From: Paratractidigestivibacter sp963630635
GTDB lineage: Bacteria > Actinomycetota > Coriobacteriia > Coriobacteriales > Atopobiaceae
DNA: 64,000 nt
Direction: 5' to 3'
Assembly: GCA_963630635.1 (NCBI GenBank)
Contig: CAVGOA010000006.1
Span: forward strand, 4,211-68,210
The notes under the pieces were generated by a model. That model did not search any database. It had not been told where the DNA came from and saw nothing but the letters and a program-made list of their open reading frames with translations. How positions within the stretch are numbered: the stretch's first letter is position 1; each line of letters starts with the position of its first letter. The position numbers and the translations under genes were made by a program. This document shows, piece by piece, positions 1-7,561 of this stretch.

Positions 1-1815
1 AGCCCACGTACTCCTGCTGATGGTGTCGACCCACTGGATCTTGCTCGCGTCGGTATCCGCCGCCATGCTCTGGAACTTGATGGTGGAAGTCCAGGTAGCG
101 GTAGCGCCGTCGTCGCTGCGAGAGTCAAGGGTCTTCTCGACATAAGTGGCCGTATCGGTGGGGGTGTAGGTGCCTTTTCCCTCACCCGTAACGCCGTCGC
201 CATTGGGAGTCACCTCGGCGGTGTTCTTAACCGGGTTGAGCGAAGCGGTGCTGTCCATCGCGGTGTGATACGTGACGGTGAGGGACTGCTTGCCGACGGT
301 GCCAGGCAATGAGAAGGTCAAGGTCTTGCTGGAGGCATCGACGTTGCCGGTACGGATCGTCTGGTTGTTGGAATCGGTGACCGTGTACTGAGTGCCGGCA
401 ACGAAGTGGTGCCCGTCGCCGAGGGTGTCGGTGAAGGTGTAGTTGCTCATGTCGGCCTTGAGGGTACCGGTGTTGAGCTTGACCGTCCAGGTGATGTCGG
501 AGTTGGTGCCCGAAGCGGACTTGTTCACCATGGAGTACTTGATGGCCTGGGGCGTAACCTTGACTTCCTGGGAGGTCTGGCGGCTGGCAGATCCCCAGAT
601 CCAGGAGCACTTGTTGTCGACATCGCTCAAGGTCTTGCCGTCGGCGAGGTCCTTGAGGGCAGACTCGCTCACTTTCGTCTTGTAGACGATTTTGTAGGTA
701 CCGGCCTCAAGGTTGCCGAGCTTAAAGGTCGCTTGCTTCCCAGAGATCGAGACGTCATAAGCCTGGCTGTTCTCGAAGTTGGTCTTGTTGTTGTCTTTAT
801 CAATAAGGTAGAAGGTGCCAGACGCAAACTCGAGGTTGGAGCCGATCTCATCATTAACCACAACGTTGGTGGCATACGTGGCCGGCTTGATCGTGATGGT
901 CCACGTGTAGGAGTTGTCATCCGCGTCATAGTTGGCGGCGCTCTTGCTGCCGGTCACGTTGCCGTCCTTGGTAGGGACGTTCACCACGGTAGACACCCCG
1001 GGGAAGGAAATCGACGTAGAGCTGCCATCGCCCTGGTTCTTATTGGAAAGGGTGAAGTTGAACTTGAAGTTTGCCGAGATCTCGGAAGTCTGAGCGCTGA
1101 GCCACGTGTCACTGAACTTCAGGACAACCGTGTTGTCGGAAATCTCCCAAGTGCCCGCCTTGTTGCCCTTGGAGTCCAAGAGGTCAGAGCTGGCCCTGTT
1201 CGCAACTGCAATAGTTTTGGGGAGCGCATAAGAAACGTTGGGGTGCTCGAGGGTCGGCTTCTTATTGGAGTCGAAGACAACGTTCACCGTTGCATACAAA
1301 GAGTCGTCGGCTTCGATGGCCGCGCCGTCGTACAGCTGCGCGCCCTCCTCGTCATAAGAAAGCGTCGCATTGATGGTGCCGGACGTGTCGTCGATGGGCA
1401 CCGGGGTGGCATTGGGGTTGTAGGTGCCCGATGTGCCAAGCGCGTCGGCAAGCATGAGGGCGTTGTTCTCGACAAGAAGGGTGTCGGCGGGCTGCTCGTC
1501 GGCGTTGTCCTCATCGTTAGCGGCGGGCTCGTCGGATTGCTCGTCGCCGGGCTGCTCGTCGTCGACCTGCTCATCGTCGACGGCCTGCTCGGCATCGTCA
1601 ACGGACTTCTCGCCGTCCTCGTTGCTAAGGGCAGACTCCTGCGAGTCCTTGTCACCGCTATCGCTAACGGTCTGCTCTTGGGTTATCCCCTCCCCCGCAG
1701 CAACACCGCTGGCGGCGTATGCCGTCTGCAACGGGGTGAAATACATCTGGGCAACCAAGAACGCGCTCATCAACACCGATAGCGCTTTCTTGCCCAAATC
1801 ATCGTTGCGTCTCAT
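1..1815 (-). CDS. Secreted adhesin-like surface protein (C-terminus cut by window edge)
   Basis: 605 codons are visible from an ATG preceded by GAGGTGG; the 3' end lies outside the window. Residues 1-35 form a signal peptide (MRRND then a hydrophobic stretch ending around TAYA-AS). Residues about 45-110 are a low-complexity acidic linker made of DDEQ/DEQP runs. The rest is beta-rich, with recurring segments of the type 'W-T-V-K-L-N ... Y-T-F-T-D-T-L-G-D-G ... F-V-A-G-T', as in isopeptide-forming and collagen-binding adhesin domains of Gram-positive cell-wall proteins. At least three such domains follow one another. A sortase signal would be in the missing part. Probable role: cell-surface attachment. 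The family assignment is from pattern only. It is the first gene downstream of a large hairpin at 1985-2088. Confidence 0.75.
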   Translation of the reverse strand, partial: MRRNDDLGKKALSVLMSAFLVAQMYFTPLQTAYAASGVAAGEGITQEQTVSDSGDKDSQESALSNEDGEKSVDDAEQAVDDEQVDDEQPGDEQSDEPAANDEDNADEQPADTLLVENNALMLADALGTSGTYNPNATPVPIDDTSGTINATLSYDEEGAQLYDGAAIEADDSLYATVNVVFDSNKKPTLEHPNVSYALPKTIAVANRASSDLLDSKGNKAGTWEISDNTVVLKFSDTWLSAQTSEISANFKFNFTLSNKNQGDGSSTSISFPGVSTVVNVPTKDGNVTGSKSAANYDADDNSYTWTITIKPATYATNVVVNDEIGSNLEFASGTFYLIDKDNNKTNFENSQAYDVSISGKQATFKLGNLEAGTYKIVYKTKVSESALKDLADGKTLSDVDNKCSWIWGSASRQTSQEVKVTPQAIKYSMVNKSASGTNSDITWTVKLNTGTLKADMSNYTFTDTLGDGHHFVAGTQYTVTDSNNQTIRTGNVDASSKTLTFSLPGTVGKQSLTVTYHTAMDSTASLNPVKNTAEVTPNGDGVTGEGKGTYTPTDTATYVEKTLDSRSDDGATATWTSTIKFQSMAADTDASKIQWVDTISRSTWA

Positions 1816-1984
1816 GTAGACCACCTCAATCTCGTGACGCATTGCATGAATTACCGCGCGTCTCCGCACAGTTAAAAGCCCTACTCGCTAGTGCGGGCGG
1901 GGCTGGGCTTCTAAGTTGTTAGTTGAAAAGGATCACTCGCGATACGTACGCATGTGGGCGATGCCCCCTAATCTCCGACGGACC

Positions 1985-2088
1985 AAAAAGCCTAATGCTG
2001 ACAGTTCCCTTAAAAGTGTATATCCCCCGGGGGAACAAAAACAGGGAGACTGTCAACTTAAGGCAAAGGTCAAGTCAATAGGCTTTTT
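1985..2088. repeat. Long nested hairpin upstream of the adhesin gene
   Basis: Outer arms AAAAAGCCTA (1985-1994) and TAGGCTTTTT (2079-2088) pair perfectly. Nested inside, TGACAGTTCCCT (1999-2010) pairs with AGGGAGACTGTCA (2043-2055) with one bulge, and the centre carries CCCCCGGGGG (2024-2033). It lies 170 bp upstream of the adhesin start on the minus strand. It could be a leader structure, a terminator or a small repeat element; nothing in the sequence decides which. Confidence 0.6.
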
Positions 2089-2156
2089 ACCTGCGGTTTC
2101 TTATTCAATCGAAAATTGAAGGCCCGTCAAATGAATGGCAACGAATTCAAAAAGTA

Positions 2157-2281
2157 CGAAAGACGGGCGCACTCGCGAGTCTTGGCCAGCAAAGCTGCCC
2201 CCGAAGCCAAGAAAACCCCAGTTGGCGCGCGGCCAAGGCTGGGGTCTTCTTGCTAACTCGACGGGGTGCGCCCGTCTTTCG
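2157..2281. repeat. 125-bp imperfect hairpin downstream of degV
   Basis: Outer arms CGAAAGACGGGCGCAC (2157-2172) and GTGCGCCCGTCTTTCG (2266-2281) are perfect 16-bp complements. Inside, a second stem pairs the AAGAAAACCCCAG region near 2208-2221 with CTGGGGTCTTCTT near 2238-2250. The apex TTGGC/GCCAA (2222-2236) closes a third stem. It follows the degV stop by 45 bp, so it may end that transcript. There is no good T-run, and the size is well above an ordinary terminator. Confidence 0.6.
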
Positions 2282-2326
2282 TCGATTTTGTTCGCGGACG
2301 GCCCGGGCGGGCCACCCGGGGGCGCG

Positions 2327-3187
2327 TTACTGCTTGGCGGCGGCCATGGCGACAGCGATGGAACCGGGGCCAGAGTGCGAGGTGATAACGTTGCCGGTCT
2401 CGTACCAATAAACGTTCTTAAAGCCCAGGTCATAGGCGTGCTTCTGGGCAGCCTGCTGCACCGACTCGGGCAGACCGGGCGAACGCACAAGGAAAACCTG
2501 CTCGGGGTCGAAGTCGCCCTTGAGCGCGAGAAGGTCCATCAGACCCAAGGCCGCGCCGCTCATCGCGCCGCGCAGCTTCTTGGTGGCCACGAGCTTACCG
2601 TCAACGATCTCGATGACCGGCTTGATGCGCAGCAGGGTGGCGCCCAGGAAGGCCGCGTTGGAAAGCCGGCCGCCCGCGCGCAGGTAGCCCAAGTCGCCGG
2701 GGATAAAACCGCAGCGCATGCGCGAGGCCAGGTCGGCCGCGAAGTCACGCAGCTCCTCGATAGAGATATCGGGGTTGGCGGCCAGGTGCTTGGCTGTGCT
2801 CACCACGACGAAGCCCTGCCCGATCGTGACCTGCTGGGTATCGAGGGCAACAACGTAGTCGCGGCCCTGCGCCGCCGCCCGCGCCGACTCAAAAGAGCAG
2901 GTAGTCACGGCCGAGTACGCCAGATACAAGATCTTAGCCTGGGGGTGCTCCTTGTGGACGCTGTCGAAGGCGGCCTCGAAGTCGCCCGGGGTGCAGCCGC
3001 TGGTCTTGGGCAAAACGCCCAGCTGACGGCACTCCTCAAGCATCTCGGCAGCAGGAATCTGGCCGTCGTCGATGGTCTTGGCGCCAATGCTCACGTGCAT
3101 GGGGACGATATAGATGCCAAGCTCGGCCGCCACGCTCGCAGAAACGTCGCTTCCCGACTCTGCCATGATGATGATCTTCTCGGCCAT
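2327..3187 (-). CDS. DegV family fatty-acid-binding protein
   Basis: 286 aa, usual for DegV proteins (about 280). The chosen ATG (MAEKIIIMAES) has GAGGG six bases upstream; an earlier in-frame ATG at 3250 would add an unrelated 21-residue tail. The N-terminal EDD domain has the ligand-contact pattern 'T-S-G-C-T-P-G-D-F' near residue 77, and the C-terminal domain has 'G-G-R-L-S' and 'H-S-G-P-G-S'. In Firmicutes DegV/FakB proteins bind the fatty acid that FakA phosphorylates; no fakA is visible here. It is transcribed away from the bcsA-like gene, across a 263-bp shared gap. Confidence 0.85.
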   Translation of the reverse strand: MAEKIIIMAESGSDVSASVAAELGIYIVPMHVSIGAKTIDDGQIPAAEMLEECRQLGVLPKTSGCTPGDFEAAFDSVHKEHPQAKILYLAYSAVTTCSFESARAAAQGRDYVVALDTQQVTIGQGFVVVSTAKHLAANPDISIEELRDFAADLASRMRCGFIPGDLGYLRAGGRLSNAAFLGATLLRIKPVIEIVDGKLVATKKLRGAMSGAALGLMDLLALKGDFDPEQVFLVRSPGLPESVQQAAQKHAYDLGFKNVYWYETGNVITSHSGPGSIAVAMAAAKQ

Positions 3188-3233
3188 CGCTTCCCTCGCC
3201 TTCCGCGCCCGCATACCCGCAGGACAACATGTG

Positions 3234-3252
3234 TTTTGAATACTGTTCAAAA
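3234..3252. promoter_or_regulatory. Palindromic operator candidate in the degV/bcsA-like gap
   Basis: TTTTGAA-TACTG-TTCAAAA is a perfect 7+7 bp inverted repeat centred in the divergent gap, 47 bp upstream of the degV start. Its right half (CTGTTCAAA) recurs as a direct copy at 3309-3317. This fits binding by a dimeric regulator; no regulator gene is adjacent. Confidence 0.45.
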
Positions 3253-3450
3253 TTCTTAAACCGCTAAAGCGCAGCTAAGCGGCCACGCGCCATTATATTG
3301 AGTCGTGCCTGTTCAAATATCGAGAAGGGCCATATGCACAGCCGCCCCACAAAAAGGAGCCTGGCGTTTCTGGTTGGCAGCACGGCGGCACGGCTTGCGT
3401 CGCCCGAGTAATATCTAATTGTGATTAGCACTTTGACGAGGAGATTTAGC

Positions 3451-5613
3451 TTGACTGTTATCACGGCAGGGCTCGACTTGAGCCCCGAGGCTTCTTGGTG
3501 CTGGTTTGCGCTGAGCGCCCTTGGACTGATCGCGCTTTCGTTGCTGGTGGGCGTGGCTATGCGCCGCCGCCCCAAGAAGGGCCGCACTTACGAGGACCTG
3601 CTTCGACTGGGAGAAGACCCCCGCCCCAGCAAGGTCAACCCCAAACGCGCGGCCGCCTGTCAGGCAACCATCCTGGCCAGCACGTTCTTCACCCTGGTCT
3701 ACCTGTGCTGGCGCGTGTTCTTCTCGGTGCCCGTTAAGTGTGGCTGGCTGGCGGTGGCCTGCAACATCGCGTTGCTGCTGGTAGAGATCCTGGGCTTTGT
3801 CGAGTCCCTGGTCCACTTTCGCGACGTGGCGGGCATGCGCTCCCACCCGCTGCCGGCCTGTGCGCCCGACGAGTACCCCGACGTCGACATCTTCATAGCC
3901 ACCTACAACGAGCCGGACTTCCTTCTGGCCAAGACCATCAACGCCTGCAACCACCTGGAGTACCCCGACCCCTCAAAGGTCCACGTGTGGCTGTGCGACG
4001 ACAAGCGCCGCCCCCAGATGCGCGCCCTGGCCAAGCGCATGGGCGTGGGCTACTTCGACCGACCCAACAACAAGGGCGCCAAGGCGGGCAACCTAAACGC
4101 CGCCATGGCCCGCACCAGCTCGCCCTACGTCGTGACCTTAGACGCCGACATGATCGTCTGCCGCGGTTTCTTGATGCAGACCATCCCCTACTTCATCGAC
4201 TCCGAGCGCCGCAACGCTGGCCTACCGGCCGAGCAACAGGTCAGGCTGGGTCTACTGCAGACACCGCAGTGCTTCCACGACCCGGACGTCTTCCAGCATG
4301 CCCTTTACGCCGAGATGAGCCTTCCCAACGAGCAGGACTACTTTTACCGCACCGTCGAGGTGGCCAAGACGGCCAGCAACAGCGTGATCTACGGCGGCTC
4401 CAACACCGTGCTTGCCCGCGAGGCGCTGGAGGCCGTCGGCGGGTTCTACACGGGATCGATTACCGAGGACTTTGCCACCGGCCTGCTGATCGAGTCGGCC
4501 GGCTACGTGAGCCTGGCGCTGCCTACCCCGCTTGCCTCTGGCACCACGCCGCACACCTTTGCCGAGCACATCCAGCAGCGCACGCGCTGGGGCCGCGGCG
4601 TCATTGTCACCGCGCGCAAGCTGGGCATCATGCGCCGCCCCGGCCTGACCCTGGCGCAGAAGACGAGCTACTGGAGCTCGGTGGTGTACTGGTATTCTCC
4701 CATCAAGAACTTAATCTATCTTCTCTCGCCGCTGCTATTTGCCGTCTTTACCATACCGGTGTTTAACTGCAGTTGGTTGGACCTTGTCGTCTTTTGGCTC
4801 CCCATGTTTGTGGCGCAGGCCGTGTGTCTTCGCGTGGTAAGCCAGGGGCGCATCACCACACGCTGGAGCGGCATCTACGAGACGGCCGTCATGCCGCACC
4901 TGCTGGTGCCCATAGTCAAAGAGTCGCTGGGCATCACGCTTTCGACCTTCAAGGTGACCGACAAGTCCGGTCCGGCCACGCGCCGCGTCACGGACTGGCG
5001 CAGCCTCGCGCCCTTCATCGTGCTGGTGGCGCTCTCGCTGGCGGCCATCGCACGGGTGATCTGGCTTTTGATCCAGGCGCCCTCGGCGAGGCTGGTGGGC
5101 CTTCTCGTCCTGCTGTTCTGGCTGGTCCGCAACCTATACTTCTTGAGCATGAGCCTCTTCTTGGCCGACGGGCGCGACTCTGACGGCGAGAATGTCAAGG
5201 TCAAGGACGCCGCACTTGCCCAGGTCACGGTGCTCGAGGGCATCAGCACGCTGAGCGGCCCCAACCCGGGAACCGTCTATGAGGGCGTAACCACGCAGCT
5301 CACCGAGCACAACGTGCGCCTCTTCTTGGACGACTCCGAGGAGCTTCGCCTGGGCTCGCAGGTCGAGCTTGGCATCGAGTGCGGCCCGTACCAGGTGCAG
5401 GTCAAGGGCGTCGTTACCCAGGTCATGGTCTCGCGCAACGGCGAGCAGCGCGTCCACACCGTCGAGATCTTGGACTTTGGAAGCGACTGGGGCGAGTACC
5501 TGCAGGTTCTTTACGACCGCGTGCCCACCCTGCCCCAGCGCCTGACGCACGACCCCGGCCCCGTGCGCTACTTCTGGCGCAACTTTGCCGCCCGCCTGGG
5601 GCGCACGGCCTAA
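3451..5613 (+). CDS. BcsA-like processive glycosyltransferase (GT2) with C-terminal PilZ-like domain
   Basis: 720 aa, starting at TTG 3451 with GAGGAG seven bases upstream; a GTG at 3421 lacks such a site. There are three N-terminal membrane segments, then a GT2 core with all cellulose-synthase-type motifs: DDK near residue 183, DAD near 231, TED near 338 and QRTRW at 376-380. More membrane helices and a PilZ-like beta domain (about residues 590-690) follow. The PilZ part lacks both the RxxxR and the D/NxSxxG c-di-GMP motifs. Predicted role: membrane synthesis and export of a beta-linked polysaccharide. No bcsB, bcsZ or diguanylate cyclase gene lies nearby, so product and activator are unknown; the gene symbol is withheld for that reason. 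Confidence 0.85.
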   Translation: MTVITAGLDLSPEASWCWFALSALGLIALSLLVGVAMRRRPKKGRTYEDLLRLGEDPRPSKVNPKRAAACQATILASTFFTLVYLCWRVFFSVPVKCGWLAVACNIALLLVEILGFVESLVHFRDVAGMRSHPLPACAPDEYPDVDIFIATYNEPDFLLAKTINACNHLEYPDPSKVHVWLCDDKRRPQMRALAKRMGVGYFDRPNNKGAKAGNLNAAMARTSSPYVVTLDADMIVCRGFLMQTIPYFIDSERRNAGLPAEQQVRLGLLQTPQCFHDPDVFQHALYAEMSLPNEQDYFYRTVEVAKTASNSVIYGGSNTVLAREALEAVGGFYTGSITEDFATGLLIESAGYVSLALPTPLASGTTPHTFAEHIQQRTRWGRGVIVTARKLGIMRRPGLTLAQKTSYWSSVVYWYSPIKNLIYLLSPLLFAVFTIPVFNCSWLDLVVFWLPMFVAQAVCLRVVSQGRITTRWSGIYETAVMPHLLVPIVKESLGITLSTFKVTDKSGPATRRVTDWRSLAPFIVLVALSLAAIARVIWLLIQAPSARLVGLLVLLFWLVRNLYFLSMSLFLADGRDSDGENVKVKDAALAQVTVLEGISTLSGPNPGTVYEGVTTQLTEHNVRLFLDDSEELRLGSQVELGIECGPYQVQVKGVVTQVMVSRNGEQRVHTVEILDFGSDWGEYLQVLYDRVPTLPQRLTHDPGPVRYFWRNFAARLGRTA

Positions 5614-5767
5614 GCGCGGCGGCCACGGCGGCGGGCGGCGGACGCGCGCCCTTCTCGACGGTGGGCACCTATAAAACCGCGCGAACGTGCCACAACGACT
5701 AGAATGGTGGGTTGGCGTGTTTGCCGCGTCGCAGCGACGCCGCGCACCCACCGTTTTAAGGAGTGAC

Positions 5768-7561
5768 ATGTTTCGACTTAGGCGCTACCTCAAGGGCCAC
5801 TACTTCGAGTGCTTCCTGGCACCCGCGTTCAAGGGCCTCGAGGCGATCCTGCAGCTCTTCGTCCCCCTGGTCATGGCCCAGGTCATCGACGTGGGCATCG
5901 CGCAAAACGACACGACCTATATCCTGTGGCACGGAGCCGCCCTGGTTGGCCTGGGCATCTTTTGCTACGCCATCTCGGTCGTGGCGCAGTACTTCTCGTC
6001 AAAGCTGGCCGCCCAGTTTGGCACGGCGCTTAGAGACGACCTGTTCCACCACGTCATGACCCTGCCGCGCGAGGACGTTGACCGCCTGGGCCGCGCGAGC
6101 CTGATCACGCGCATCACCAACGACACCCAGCAGACCCAAGACGGCCTGAACCTCTTCTTTCGCCTGATCCTGCGCTCGCCCTTTGTGCTGGTGGGCACGA
6201 TCGTCTCGGCCTTTATCGTCGACGGCGCCGAGGGCGCGTGCCTGCTGGTCTCGACCACGGCCGCCACGGCGATGATCATCGCCTTTATGCAGGTCACCAA
6301 CAAGCGCTACCGCAAGATTCAGCAGGCCCTGGACCTAGTCCTTTTGAAGGTCAGCGAGAACCTCGAGGGTGCCCGCGTACTGCGCGCCTTTAGGCAAGAG
6401 GGCACCGAGAAGCGCAACTTTGCCGCTGCCGCCAACGACGTGCGCGACCTACAGGTCTCGACCGGCGACATATCTGGCCTGGTCAACCCCTTGACCTATG
6501 CCGTGGTCAACTGCGGCCTGATCGCGCTTTTGTGGAACGGTGGCCTGCAGATCGATGCCGGCCACCTCACGCAGGGCCAGCTGGTGGCTCTGGTGAGCTA
6601 CGTAAGCCAGGCGCTGGTCGAGCTTTTGAAGCTCACGAACCTCATCAACATGATTTCGAAAGCATCGGCCTGCGCGCGGCGCATCAACGAGGTCTTTGAC
6701 ACCAAGCCGTCGCAGGTCAACGGCACGCTGGAGGCTTGCATTGACGGCGAGAAGGGCGCGGCTGGCAGCGCGGGCGACGTCGCGGCCCCGGCGGCGCCCG
6801 CGGCCCCGGCGGCCCCGGCGGCCGTGCGCTTTGACGACGTGAGCTTCACCTACCCCCAGGGCAGCAAAGAGTCCCTCTCGCACATCAGCTTCTCGCTGGG
6901 CCGCGGCCAGACCCTGGGCATCATCGGCGGCACGGGATCTGGCAAGACGACACTGGCCGCGCTGCTCATGCGCTTCTTTGACGCCACGTCGGGCACCGTT
7001 TACGTGGGCGGCCGTGACGTGCGCGACCTTGACGTCGAAAGCCTGCGCCGCGAGGTCTCGATCGTCGAGCAAAACCCGCAGCTCTTCTCGGGCACCATCG
7101 CGTCTAACCTGCGCTGGGGCGACGCCGCGGCAACCGACGAGGACCTTATGGCTGCCGTCGCCTGTGCCCAGGCCACCGACGTCGTGGCCGCCAAGCCCGA
7201 GGGCCTGGCCAGCGGCGTCGAGCAGTTTGGCCGCAACTTCTCGGGCGGGCAGCGCCAGCGCCTGGCGATCGCGCGCACCTTGGCGAGAAAACCGGCCGTC
7301 CTTATTTTGGACGACGCCTCTTCTGCCCTGGACTTTGCCACCGACGCCGCGCTTCGCCGTGCCATCCGCCGCGAGATGAGCGACGCCTGCGTGATCACCA
7401 TCTCGCAGCGCGTGACCGCTGTTAAGGGCTGCGACCAGGTGCTTGTTTTGGACGGTGGCCGCGAGGTGGGTCTGGGCACGCACGAAGAGCTTCTCGCCAA
7501 CTGCGAGGTGTACCGCGAGATCTGCGACTCGCAGCTTAGCCGAGAGGAGGCGACGCGCTAA
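5768..7561 (+). CDS. ABC exporter half-transporter, degenerate-site subunit
   Basis: 597 aa: six-helix membrane domain, then an ATPase domain. The ATG at 5768 has AAGGAG five bases upstream; the frame is open back to 5687 but that extension has no homologous character. Walker A is GGTGSGKT (387-394), signature SGGQRQR, and Walker B ends L-D-D (515-516), with Asp in place of the catalytic Glu. The switch-histidine position reads TISQRV, with Gln for His. A linker of repeated Ala-Ala-Pro (residues about 338-352) precedes the ATPase domain. The stop overlaps the next gene's start (TAATG), so the two are surely co-translated as a heterodimer. Substrate unknown; multidrug or lipid exporters are the nearest families. 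Confidence 0.9.
   Translation: MFRLRRYLKGHYFECFLAPAFKGLEAILQLFVPLVMAQVIDVGIAQNDTTYILWHGAALVGLGIFCYAISVVAQYFSSKLAAQFGTALRDDLFHHVMTLPREDVDRLGRASLITRITNDTQQTQDGLNLFFRLILRSPFVLVGTIVSAFIVDGAEGACLLVSTTAATAMIIAFMQVTNKRYRKIQQALDLVLLKVSENLEGARVLRAFRQEGTEKRNFAAAANDVRDLQVSTGDISGLVNPLTYAVVNCGLIALLWNGGLQIDAGHLTQGQLVALVSYVSQALVELLKLTNLINMISKASACARRINEVFDTKPSQVNGTLEACIDGEKGAAGSAGDVAAPAAPAAPAAPAAVRFDDVSFTYPQGSKESLSHISFSLGRGQTLGIIGGTGSGKTTLAALLMRFFDATSGTVYVGGRDVRDLDVESLRREVSIVEQNPQLFSGTIASNLRWGDAAATDEDLMAAVACAQATDVVAAKPEGLASGVEQFGRNFSGGQRQRLAIARTLARKPAVLILDDASSALDFATDAALRRAIRREMSDACVITISQRVTAVKGCDQVLVLDGGREVGLGTHEELLANCEVYREICDSQLSREEATR

Noticed and set aside
406..1782. Long plus-strand open frame opposite the adhesin gene
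   Set aside because: The minus strand encodes a coherent secreted protein with signal peptide and ribosome site; the plus frame is Val/Gly/Leu-rich antisense output of GC-rich DNA.
1816..1984. Riboswitch in the adhesin leader
   Set aside because: I could match no known riboswitch core; only a weak AAGCCC/GGGCTTTT stem is present.
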